From positions 7,727 to 24,554 of the forward strand of contig DDZY01000217.1 in the NCBI GenBank assembly GCA_002346525.1: a stretch of 16,828 nucleotides of DNA, read 5' to 3'. Both the position numbers and the translations under genes were made by a program. The stretch's first letter is position 1. The number at the start of each line of letters is the position of its first letter. This document shows positions 7,316 to 14,384 of the stretch, one piece after another. The notes beneath the pieces were generated by a model. It ran no database searches, had not been told where the DNA came from, and saw only the letters and a list, made by a program, of their open reading frames with translations. This DNA is from Proteobacteria bacterium UBA2996 (GTDB lineage: Bacteria; Pseudomonadota; Gammaproteobacteria; Arenicellales; UBA868).

Positions 7316-8521
7316 GTGGCTACACTTTCCCACGCAGCTGACACGGAGTCGATTTCACGGATCTTGCGTGTAAAACCGATCTGGCGAGCGATGCGTACTG
7401 CGGGCGAAGCAGTTAATCTCGCTGACACCACGCTGCTCCATGCCGGACCGGCTTTTTCGCACCCTTCCGAGATCGTCCAGCCCGTACTGAACTCTGCAAA
7501 GGTCGCTCTGGTATTCAATGGCGTGGCGCAAGACTTCGAAAAAGCAGAAAAGCTTATTCTCTCTGGAGCCATAACCCTTGAACCTGCACAAGACTACGAC
7601 GTCGTCACACCCCTGGCGGCCGTGGTCTCTTCAAAGATGCTGCTTCACTGTATCGAGGACGACTCCGATCCGAATGTAAGATCATTTTCCCCGATAAACG
7701 GGGGCAACGGACCTGCCCCACGACTGGGCATATGCTCCAAAGCGGCGCTTGAGCACCTGGCCTGGCTTCACAATTCCCTCGGCCCGGCACTCGCTCAGGT
7801 TTGTGAAGACGGCGTCACCCTCCTAGATATTGCGGCAGGCGCCCTGCTTGAGGGTGATGACTGTCATGGCAGAACGCCAGTGGGAACTCGCCTTCTCCTT
7901 GAAAAGATCAGACCCCGGCTAGGGTCTCAGTCTGACGCAGGAGAATACCTCTCCTTTATTCAAGACAGTCCGAGTTTCTTTTTGAATCTATGGATGGCAG
8001 CCTCAAAAGCGATCCTGCTTGGAGCGCGAGGGGTGTCTGAAAGCAGTTTGATCATCACGGCCGCAGGCAACGGGCGCGAGACCGGTATTCAGGTTGCGGG
8101 GTTGGCCGGTCAATGGTTTAGGGCCCCAGCGTCGGCTCCCCGGGGCGACTTTGATGTGGACCTGCCACAGTCCCGTGCACTTGGCGCTATTGGGGATAGT
8201 GCCATAGTGGACATCTTGGGATTTGGCGCAATGGCGATATCTTTCTCTACTCCGCAACAACAGAGCCTAGGTCATTTGCTGCCTCGAGATGGCCGCACCA
8301 CCGGCGCTCTACTGACTTCTTCTCCCCATCCAGCTTTTGCAGAACTCGGTCTCTGTGTAGGCTTGACCGTTCGGGAATGGCTTGCGTCCGATCGGCAGCC
8401 ATTAGTTAGCCTGGGAATACTGGATAATTTAGGAGAAGTTGGACGTTTAGGCGGAGGAATATTTGAGCAGCCGCGGAGTTTGGCGACAGATTGCATGGAA
8501 GCGCTGGCAGCTAGCGCATGA
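7316..8521 (+). CDS. DUF1116 family protein (YlbE/AllG-like, possible carbamoyltransferase subunit)
   Basis: This 401-aa protein with a GTG start shows a series of DUF1116 landmarks. These are LLHAGPAF (40-47), a family block ending in FFLNLWMAASKA (221-232), GNGRETGIQVAG (251-262), the W-F-x-A-P-A block (267-272), and IGDSAIVDILGFGAMA (292-307). E. coli YlbE of this family, renamed AllG, is reported with AllF (FdrA) and AllH (DUF2877) as oxamate carbamoyltransferase. Neither FdrA nor DUF2877 is visible here; two unknown paralogs take their place. The copy is divergent: the family's GDE-H-N-R-N motif reads GDDCHGRTP (180-188), and an RNG is GNG. Its role as a carbamoyl-transfer subunit is therefore a hypothesis. 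It ends convergently with the hydroxyacid dehydrogenase gene, with a 43-nt gap and no obvious terminator. Confidence 0.85.
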   Translation: MATLSHAADTESISRILRVKPIWRAMRTAGEAVNLADTTLLHAGPAFSHPSEIVQPVLNSAKVALVFNGVAQDFEKAEKLILSGAITLEPAQDYDVVTPLAAVVSSKMLLHCIEDDSDPNVRSFSPINGGNGPAPRLGICSKAALEHLAWLHNSLGPALAQVCEDGVTLLDIAAGALLEGDDCHGRTPVGTRLLLEKIRPRLGSQSDAGEYLSFIQDSPSFFLNLWMAASKAILLGARGVSESSLIITAAGNGRETGIQVAGLAGQWFRAPASAPRGDFDVDLPQSRALGAIGDSAIVDILGFGAMAISFSTPQQQSLGHLLPRDGRTTGALLTSSPHPAFAELGLCVGLTVREWLASDRQPLVSLGILDNLGEVGRLGGGIFEQPRSLATDCMEALAASA

Positions 8522-8564
8522 CCCGGGATGTCCGCGAACCTACCCTGACGACTCACATCATAAA

Positions 8565-9572
8565 TCACTCCACCGGGATTCGGTTTCGGTGAATATTTTC
8601 CTCGAGAAATAATCGTGCCGTCTCTGCTGCAGCGAACCGGCACTCGTTCATTGAGTGATCGGAAAAGAAAGCGTTGTGCGGTGTAATGATAATGCGCCCA
8701 AGGGTCCAGTCCTCTCCTCTGCGCCAGGCGTTTATCAAACGGTGAGAACCTGGCGGCTCTTCCGGCAAAACATCTAGACCTACTCCGCCGATTCTGCCTG
8801 AAACAAGGCCCTCTTCCAGAGTATCCAAGCTGTCGATCAGCTTACCTCGGGCAGTATTTACTAATAAGAGCCCTCGCTTGGCCCCTCTTAGAAGTTCGCC
8901 ATTGATCATTGAATCAGTTTCCCCAGTTAAAGGGCAGTGCAGAGTCAGCACGTCAACCTCGTCGATTAACTCCTGCAGGGAGGTCGCCCGCTCAACCTGT
9001 AACGCCCTGAACATGCCATTGCTGACATACGGATCATACGCCAGCGTCTTATATCCAAAAGGCGAGAGGCGACGCGCAACACTTGTCCCGATGCGCCCTA
9101 GACCCACAATCCCAACTTTTGCTTTCGGTGAATGCAACATCGGGGCTAGATGGTTCTCCTGCCAGGTAGAAGCGTAGGTTTTAGCCAGTACGTCATGTTG
9201 TATGAGCCGACGCTGAAGGGCCAAGATCAGTCCCATCGCGGTATCTGCGACATCCTCAGGACCATACTCAGGATTATTTGAGAATGCGATGCCAGCGGTG
9301 TTAAGCGCAGAAAGATCAATTTTGTCGTAACCGACCCCATAACGAACGATGATCTGACATCTCACCAAGTGGCGAATAGTTTGAGCTCCGATCGAGGGCG
9401 TCCAAACCAAGAAGCCATCTAACTCAGACAGGGAATCTCTGGAAAATTCCCGCTCGTCAGTATTAGGAAAATGAATGAACCGCACGTTGCCTCGAAACGC
9501 CTTCGTTTCCGGATCAAATGGCGGTTTGATCAGGTGAGTGACTCCGATAACCCACTCTCTATTTCTGCTCAT
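8565..9572 (-). CDS. D-2-hydroxyacid dehydrogenase, CtBP-like
   Basis: This 335-aa protein is a D-isomer specific 2-hydroxyacid dehydrogenase. The NAD-binding motif is VGLGRIG (156-162) with D180 after beta2. The catalytic triad is R242 in NTARG, E272 in DVLPEEP and H299 in ITPHNAF. The C-terminal ITPHNAFFSDHSMNE and the segment DLSALNTAGIAFSNNPEYGPEDVAD resemble bacterial proteins annotated as C-terminal binding protein. It would interconvert a D-2-hydroxy acid and a 2-oxo acid with NAD(H); the exact substrate cannot be told. It is divergent from the LysR gene and shares the intergenic LysR-type box, so control by that regulator is likely. It could serve the same 2-oxo acid as the aminotransferase and TPP decarboxylase beyond the regulator. 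Confidence 0.9.
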   Translation of the reverse strand: MSRNREWVIGVTHLIKPPFDPETKAFRGNVRFIHFPNTDEREFSRDSLSELDGFLVWTPSIGAQTIRHLVRCQIIVRYGVGYDKIDLSALNTAGIAFSNNPEYGPEDVADTAMGLILALQRRLIQHDVLAKTYASTWQENHLAPMLHSPKAKVGIVGLGRIGTSVARRLSPFGYKTLAYDPYVSNGMFRALQVERATSLQELIDEVDVLTLHCPLTGETDSMINGELLRGAKRGLLLVNTARGKLIDSLDTLEEGLVSGRIGGVGLDVLPEEPPGSHRLINAWRRGEDWTLGRIIITPHNAFFSDHSMNECRFAAAETARLFLEENIHRNRIPVE

Positions 9573-9623
9573 ATACTGTTCCGCGCTTGCTTCTGATCAA
9601 GGTTTATGGTTCGCTCTGTCTCG

Positions 9624-9646
9624 GGTACTAATGTTAATGCAGTACC
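9624..9646. promoter_or_regulatory. LysR-type binding box (T-N11-A palindrome)
   Basis: GGTACT-N11-AGTACC is a perfect 6-bp inverted repeat with the T-N11-A spacing typical of LysR-type regulators. It is centred in the gap between the divergent hydroxyacid dehydrogenase and LysR genes. A second inverted repeat, AATGC-N6-GCATT (9636-9651), overlaps its right half. It lies about 38 nt before the LysR start codon and 51 nt before the dehydrogenase start. This fits autorepression plus activation of the divergent gene. Confidence 0.65.
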
Positions 9647-9674
9647 GCATTGATGATTTTACCCTGCTATCCAT

Positions 9675-9679
9675 AGGGG
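9675..9679 (+). promoter_or_regulatory. Ribosome binding site that decides the LysR start
   Basis: AGGGG lies five bases before a TTG codon at 9685. Starting there gives MITLRQVDAFRAV, the standard N-terminus of LysR proteins. A longer reading from 9538 would overlap the divergent dehydrogenase gene and add 49 residues that do not resemble the family. Confidence 0.7.
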
Positions 9680-9684
9680 CCACT

Positions 9685-10584
9685 TTGATTACTCTCCGTC
9701 AGGTCGATGCGTTTCGCGCAGTGATGATGACAGGTACCATCACAGGAGCAGCTGAAATACTTGAGGTATCCCAACCTGCAATCTCGAGGCTTGTGAAGGA
9801 CCTCGAGCGCGCTTTGGGTTTTGAATTGTTCTCGCGACAGGGTCGCCAGATAAACCCTACCATCGAGGGTCGGATGTTTTTCGAAGAGGTAGAAACTGCA
9901 CATTTGGGACTTAACCAATTAAATCAATCTGCAATTAACATTCGCGATCATAAAGAAGGAAGCCTGCGTATTGTAACGATCCCGAGTGTGGTCACGATGT
10001 TTATCGGGCCGATACTCAAGGCTTTTAACAAGGAGTATCCTCTCGTCGCCGTATCTTTGGAGGTACAGCCAACCCAACGGGTATTTGAGTATTTGACGTC
10101 TGGGCAGTGTGATCTTGGGCTCTCTACGCTACCGATGGAGAATCCTGCCGTAGTATCCCAACCCGTTCTGGCTGGGCAGTCCGTTTGTATTTTTCCGAAA
10201 TCTCACAGACTTCGCAGCCTTAAAAAGGTCACTCCAAAGGATCTAGCCGATGAAGAGTTCATCTCCTATAAAAGCGACTCCGTCTACCGGCATAGAGTAG
10301 ACCAGTTTTTCGCTAAGGCAAAAGTCAACAGAAACCTCCGCTACGAGGCTCGGACCACAGACGCGATCTGCAAGTTGGTCGCGGCTGGCGTTGGCGTCTC
10401 TGTCGTGGGCCCCTCATTTGCCGGAGTGAAGCTTGAAGCGGGAATAGAGGTTAGGCCCTTTTCTCCGACCATCCATGGGGGTCTCGCCCTGCTTTATCTT
10501 CGCAACCGTGGATCCGGCCGCTTGAGTGACGCTTTCTGTGAGACCGTAATTAAGACCCTTCGGGAGGGCCGAGGACCAAACTGA
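9685..10584 (+). CDS. LysR family transcriptional regulator
   Basis: The 299-aa product with a TTG start has the usual LysR length. The winged helix-turn-helix spans about residues 3-60, with GTITGAAEILEVSQPAIS (17-34) as the core and LGFELFSRQGRQINPT after it. The rest forms the two-lobed periplasmic-binding-like effector domain from about residue 90. The N-terminal sequence is of the OccR/NocR-like subgroup seen beside amino-acid or opine catabolism genes. It is divergent from the hydroxyacid dehydrogenase with a good LysR box between them. It ends two bases from the stop of the convergent decarboxylase beta gene. The inducer is unknown; a metabolite of the neighbouring pathway is the natural guess. 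Confidence 0.93.
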   Translation: MITLRQVDAFRAVMMTGTITGAAEILEVSQPAISRLVKDLERALGFELFSRQGRQINPTIEGRMFFEEVETAHLGLNQLNQSAINIRDHKEGSLRIVTIPSVVTMFIGPILKAFNKEYPLVAVSLEVQPTQRVFEYLTSGQCDLGLSTLPMENPAVVSQPVLAGQSVCIFPKSHRLRSLKKVTPKDLADEEFISYKSDSVYRHRVDQFFAKAKVNRNLRYEARTTDAICKLVAAGVGVSVVGPSFAGVKLEAGIEVRPFSPTIHGGLALLYLRNRGSGRLSDAFCETVIKTLREGRGPN

Positions 10585-10586
10585 AG

Positions 10587-11165
10587 TCAGTCGGCTCGCC
10601 GAGCAGCCAAGGCGGATCTAAAACACTCTCGCGCCTCCTCGCTATGGATTGCTGGATAATCACGTGGATACGGTTCTCCCACCGTGACTTTCAAACCCAC
10701 CAGGATGGGGCCGGAACTCTCCAGAATATCCGGAAGGCTTCTGGCCCACGAATCCAGATCGGAGAAAGCATGCGCCTCGCGATACCCCGCTGCCAGCGCC
10801 ATGCTCGCAAAATCGACCTCAGTCCCTCCTGGCACCGGAAACTCTCCGTTGACCTCGTAGATACCGTTCTGGCACACGATGTGCAATAAGTTCGGTGGGC
10901 CTTGATTCCCTATGGTCACAAGTGATCCAAGATTCATTAATAAGCTGCCATCACCATCGAGAACGACGATCCGCTCTTGCGGGCATGCCAGGGCCAAGCC
11001 AAGCGCATGGCTGGAACCCTGCCCCATCGCTCCGGTGCAGAGGTAATTCAAGGGGTGAGGACGAATTCCCATCCAGTCAAACGCGGCTTGATAGACCGGC
11101 ACGACAATGCCATTCGGATAGTGTTGGGCCAGCACTTTCAGCGCCTTGTCACGCTTGATCGTCAT
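10587..11165 (-). CDS. TPP-dependent 2-oxo-acid decarboxylase, beta (TPP-binding) subunit, ComE-like
   Basis: This 192-aa protein is the diphosphate/Mg-binding half of a split thiamine-diphosphate enzyme. GDGSLLMNLGSLVTIGNQ (71-88) starts the TPP motif, which closes with QNGIYEVNG (99-107). LCTGAMGQGSSHALGLALA (42-60) is also typical. Its size and split arrangement match sulfopyruvate decarboxylase ComE or the C-terminal half of phosphonopyruvate decarboxylase. It would decarboxylate a short 2-oxo acid to an aldehyde together with the alpha subunit, which it overlaps by ATGA. The substrate is unresolved; neither PEP mutase nor sulfoacetaldehyde acetyltransferase is present in the window. Confidence 0.88.
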   Translation of the reverse strand: MTIKRDKALKVLAQHYPNGIVVPVYQAAFDWMGIRPHPLNYLCTGAMGQGSSHALGLALACPQERIVVLDGDGSLLMNLGSLVTIGNQGPPNLLHIVCQNGIYEVNGEFPVPGGTEVDFASMALAAGYREAHAFSDLDSWARSLPDILESSGPILVGLKVTVGEPYPRDYPAIHSEEARECFRSALAARRAD

Positions 11166-11674
11166 TCGATTTTCCCCAGTCGAGGGACCAGAAAGACCAA
11201 CGGGTGCGGAGCCTGATAGGCCGAATCGATTTCTTTTGATATACCCAAAGAATCCGAGTCATCGTTAAGGATGAGATATCGGAGATCCATTGATTTAAGG
11301 ATAGGCTCCACGATACGTACGCCGTTCTGCGCAGACTCACTCGGCGCCCGATCCTCTTCGAGGCCTTGAAGGCCGATCATCATTACGATCGGCAACTGAT
11401 AGTCCATTCCCATTACGCGTATTGCGTTGATCGAGTCCAGAAATCCCGTATGCTGCATTAAAAGGACCGCACGCTTGCCCGCATAAGACATACCTGCACA
11501 GATCGAGACGCCCTCATCTTCCTTGCAGACGTTAACCAGCCTAAAACTATTTTCCCTGGTAATCGGCCAAAGCAACTCCTCGCAAGTGACGATGTCCGGC
11601 AATGCCACCACAAACTCAACCTGGGCCTCGTGCAGAGCCGCCTGGATACTCAGGCCCTGCAGCGACTCAGCCAT
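11162..11674 (-). CDS. TPP-dependent 2-oxo-acid decarboxylase, alpha (Pyr-domain) subunit, ComD-like
   Basis: The product is 170 aa from the ATG at 11674. A longer in-frame reading from 11851 runs into the aminotransferase gene and adds 59 unrelated residues. The protein is the pyrimidine-binding half of a two-piece TPP decarboxylase. FVVALPD (21-27) and CKEDEGVSICAGMSYAGKRA (50-69) contain E54, the likely glutamate that activates the cofactor. The QHTGF..S.NAI and PIVMMIGLQG stretches resemble ComD and phosphonopyruvate decarboxylase. It overlaps the aminotransferase stop by eight bases and the beta subunit start by ATGA, so the three are almost certainly co-translated. Confidence 0.87.
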   Translation of the reverse strand: MAESLQGLSIQAALHEAQVEFVVALPDIVTCEELLWPITRENSFRLVNVCKEDEGVSICAGMSYAGKRAVLLMQHTGFLDSINAIRVMGMDYQLPIVMMIGLQGLEEDRAPSESAQNGVRIVEPILKSMDLRYLILNDDSDSLGISKEIDSAYQAPHPLVFLVPRLGKIE

Positions 11675-12761
11675 CTTTCTGACACCCCTGCTCGAGGACT
11701 GCAATGCACCGAAGCATTTCCTCTTCCATCCCCAAGGTAAAGCGGACGCATCGCGCAAACTCTCCACCAGCAAGTCGCCGGGCATAGATGCCGTCGGCCT
11801 CAAGAGCTTGATGGTTACAGATTGCCTGATCCGGGTCCGCAAAACGAACAAGAACGAAGTTAGTCTGGCTCGGAATCACTTCAAACCCTAAACTTTTGAG
11901 CACATCGGAAAACATTTCCCGGATACGATGATTTTCCCCGACGACCCTCTCGAAATGATCGCGATCTTGAAGAGTGGCCTCACAGGCCGCCAAGGCTGGT
12001 GCTGAAATCGGAAAAGTGATCCCAATCCGTTTCAAGGTATCGATAATGTCCACCGGGCCACAGACCCAACCCACCCTGAGACCCGCCAAGCCAAATACCT
12101 TGGAAAACGTCCGGGTCATTACAACATTTGTTGAAGATTTGATAAGTGCTAGCGGATTCTCATAGTCCGGGGCGCTGACGTATTCAATGTAGGCGGAGTC
12201 GAGCACCAATAAAATTTCGGGCCTAAGGTATTCATGAAGCCGGCGAACCTCGACTCCGCTGAGATAAGTTCCAGCGGGGTTATCAGGATTAGCCAACATT
12301 ACGATCCGCGTGCGATCGGTTACGCATTCGAGGATCGCATCTACATCGGCTGTGAAATCTCTGTCTGCGGCACTGACAGGTACCGCGTCATTGGCATAGG
12401 CGTAGTTTGGTATTTTCGGGTATCCATGAGCAGAATGGATCAACTCGTCTCCTGGCGAGAGGTATGCGCGGGCCAAACGTGCCAATAGATCGTCCGAACC
12501 AAATCCACAGCAGATAGTCTCAGAATCAATGCCAAATCTCGCTCCAATCGCATCCGCGAGCCGCGCCATACCGTCATCCGGATATCTTTCCACGGCGCCC
12601 GCGCTCCGAGAGATCGCCTCACGGGCCCTTTCACCAGGGCCATAAACACTTTCGTTTGAAGCGAGAAAAATACCGTTTGGCGACTGATCTTCTCCCGTAG
12701 CCACCATGTGGCCCCGGATATTGCTTATCCCAGGCCGAGGTAGGGGCCGTCCTGCTGCCAC
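11667..12761 (-). CDS. PLP-dependent aminotransferase, HisC-like (class I/II)
   Basis: This 364-aa protein with a GTG start is a fold-type I aminotransferase of the histidinol-phosphate aminotransferase family. Recognisable sites are LASNES (33-38), ANPDNPAGT (157-165), D188 and Y191 in LDSAYIEY, and FSKVFGLAGLRVGW (219-232). In the last, K221 is the Schiff-base lysine and R229 binds the PLP phosphate. The gene is not in a histidine operon and is followed by a 2-oxo-acid decarboxylase, so a catabolic role is more likely than HisC itself. It probably converts an amino acid to the 2-oxo acid that the next two gene products decarboxylate. It starts two bases after the Rieske oxygenase stop. Confidence 0.88.
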   Translation of the reverse strand: MAAGRPLPRPGISNIRGHMVATGEDQSPNGIFLASNESVYGPGERAREAISRSAGAVERYPDDGMARLADAIGARFGIDSETICCGFGSDDLLARLARAYLSPGDELIHSAHGYPKIPNYAYANDAVPVSAADRDFTADVDAILECVTDRTRIVMLANPDNPAGTYLSGVEVRRLHEYLRPEILLVLDSAYIEYVSAPDYENPLALIKSSTNVVMTRTFSKVFGLAGLRVGWVCGPVDIIDTLKRIGITFPISAPALAACEATLQDRDHFERVVGENHRIREMFSDVLKSLGFEVIPSQTNFVLVRFADPDQAICNHQALEADGIYARRLAGGEFARCVRFTLGMEEEMLRCIAVLEQGCQKDG

Positions 12762-12763
12762 GA

Positions 12764-14134
12764 TCAGTCTTTCGCTCCGCTCAGCGTTTCGTCCCCGAAA
12801 TGCTTACGAATCTCGTGCGCGATGTATTCCCGGCGATCGTTCTCCTCGTACCGATCCGCGGCAAAATAGATTCGGGCGACCTCGCTTTGAGCTTGACGCA
12901 TCAACTGGTTATCGTCCGACCGATCCTCCGGCAGTCTAAGAACCGTGTCGCCACCGTATGTGTGAAAAGGCGCATCCTCCGAACCGGTAGGGCGCGACAC
13001 TTCCTTTCCGCGCTGGACAGCCCGAATATCTTTTTTCAGCTTGGTGCGAAGCAAAGAGACCCCCTCATCTGTTGTGCCCAGATATTCTCTCTGATGGATA
13101 TTGATAGGGCCTTGGCTGGTCCAGGCTTCCCAGTCTCCAGGACTTTCCAGTCGTTCTTCCTCAGTTCGGTGTGCGGTCTGGCCATAAAAATCCACCTTTT
13201 CCCAACCGACTCCCCCCTTGTCTCCCTGTCGAAGCACCTCGTCTGCATCGTTAAAGTGGCGCCAACCGAATTTTCGACTGTTCGTATCGTCGATCGGGGT
13301 TACCCATTTTGTAAGGCTCGTTCTTCCGAATACTTTGGGCCCATCAAGTTTCTGGAACATGCCCCCGTTCTGGGCCATGGTCGGGGTAATGTGGTCATGA
13401 AACCGCATCATTATTAGATCGCCCTGGCGACGGCAGTGGCTATACACAAAACCTTCTGGACGCTTGAAGTACTCCACTACCGGAAGCGCGACAAAGTGCT
13501 CCAATCCCGGAAACTGCGGCCCGTTTACTCGACCATGCAGAAAGACGCTATGGAAAGGGTCCATGGAGTTCTCGCTCTCCTGCAGCCAGTTACAGGGCGA
13601 ATGGATCGAGTAGGGAATCATCTCGTGGCCATCAATGTTAAAGCTATCGAGTATCGGAAATGACGGTTTTTTGTCGGGCGGGCCCATGTACGCGAACACC
13701 AAGCCCTTGTATTCCCGAACTGGATAGGCGCCGTGACAGATCTTCTCCTTGATGGCACTATCCGCCGGTTCGCCTGGCGTATCTAAAATGGTTCCGTCCA
13801 CGTCAAACTGCCAGCCGTGGTACGCGCAACGAATTCCATTTTGCTCAATCCTGCCGTACTCCAGAGACATTCGACGATGCGAACAATGCCGATGTAGTAA
13901 TCCGATGGTGCCGCTGAGATCTCGGAAGGCCACAAGGTCCTCGCCGAGGATCCGGATTGGCACGGGACGCTCTTTCAATTGCTCGCTCATCGCGACTGGA
14001 AACCAGAAGCGGCGGATGTATTCGCCGCACGGTTGCATCGGACCCACACGAGTCAGGTCAACGTCGTCTTCGAGGGGTTGCCTGATGTGATATCCCCCAA
14101 ACTTCTCATTGGTCCATCGAGTCGATTCAGTCAT
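12764..14134 (-). CDS. Rieske non-heme iron oxygenase, terminal (alpha) component
   Basis: At 456 aa this belongs to the aromatic-ring-hydroxylating oxygenase family. The Rieske [2Fe-2S] ligands are C84, H86, C103 and H106 (CSH...CAYHGW, spacing C-x-H-x16-C-x2-H). The mononuclear iron site is SMDPFHSVFLH (190-200), with H195 and H200 as ligands and D192 as the likely electron-bridging aspartate. Overall it looks like the phthalate dioxygenase/vanillate demethylase class, usually alpha-only oligomers that hydroxylate or demethylate their substrate. No small beta subunit, ferredoxin or reductase lies nearby, so electrons must come from a protein encoded elsewhere. It is the first gene of the operon with the aminotransferase and TPP decarboxylase. 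The substrate is unknown. Confidence 0.92.
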   Translation of the reverse strand: MTESTRWTNEKFGGYHIRQPLEDDVDLTRVGPMQPCGEYIRRFWFPVAMSEQLKERPVPIRILGEDLVAFRDLSGTIGLLHRHCSHRRMSLEYGRIEQNGIRCAYHGWQFDVDGTILDTPGEPADSAIKEKICHGAYPVREYKGLVFAYMGPPDKKPSFPILDSFNIDGHEMIPYSIHSPCNWLQESENSMDPFHSVFLHGRVNGPQFPGLEHFVALPVVEYFKRPEGFVYSHCRRQGDLIMMRFHDHITPTMAQNGGMFQKLDGPKVFGRTSLTKWVTPIDDTNSRKFGWRHFNDADEVLRQGDKGGVGWEKVDFYGQTAHRTEEERLESPGDWEAWTSQGPINIHQREYLGTTDEGVSLLRTKLKKDIRAVQRGKEVSRPTGSEDAPFHTYGGDTVLRLPEDRSDDNQLMRQAQSEVARIYFAADRYEENDRREYIAHEIRKHFGDETLSGAKD

Positions 14135-14384
14135 TTTGGTTGCCTACCACTATTATTCGTTCAAGCCCTGCCGTTTTTCCCAGCGCCACTGTCCTATATA
14201 ACCTTACGAGGCATTCCCTATTTGGTACATACAATTTTATTATACACAGGCAAATCGGGATCACGTGCCGCGATGATCAATTTGGAACCATTGCCGCTGA
14301 CAAACCGCTGAACCAGAACGGGCCTCTCAAAGAATCTGAGCAAAAGATTCCGGTTAGATCGTTTAAGGGAGCGGTTCTAGCGGT
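14135..14384 (-). promoter_or_regulatory. Leader and promoter region of the Rieske-aminotransferase-decarboxylase operon
   Basis: This 250-bp gap between ispH and the Rieske gene is more AT-rich than its surroundings. On the minus strand it contains TATAAT (14239-14244) and TATATA (14195-14200) as possible -10 elements, neither with a convincing -35. GGTACA-N11-TATACA (14224-14246) weakly resembles the LysR box found at 9624-9646. I see no gene in it. A short AT-rich hairpin near 14330-14355 is too weak to call an ispH terminator. Confidence 0.35.

Noticed and set aside
9538..9684. Extended N-terminus of the LysR protein
   Set aside because: It overlaps the divergent dehydrogenase start and does not look like a LysR N-terminus; AGGGG before TTG 9685 gives the standard start.
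11675..11851. Extended N-terminus of the TPP alpha subunit
   Set aside because: The extra 59 residues are an out-of-frame reading of the aminotransferase C-terminus.
11667..12761. True hisC of histidine biosynthesis
   Set aside because: No other his gene is nearby; coupling to a Rieske oxygenase and a 2-oxo-acid decarboxylase points to a dedicated catabolic aminotransferase.
14328..14356. Possible intrinsic terminator after ispH
   Set aside because: The stem (GAATCT/AGATTC) is short and AT-rich, and the T-run after it is only three bases.
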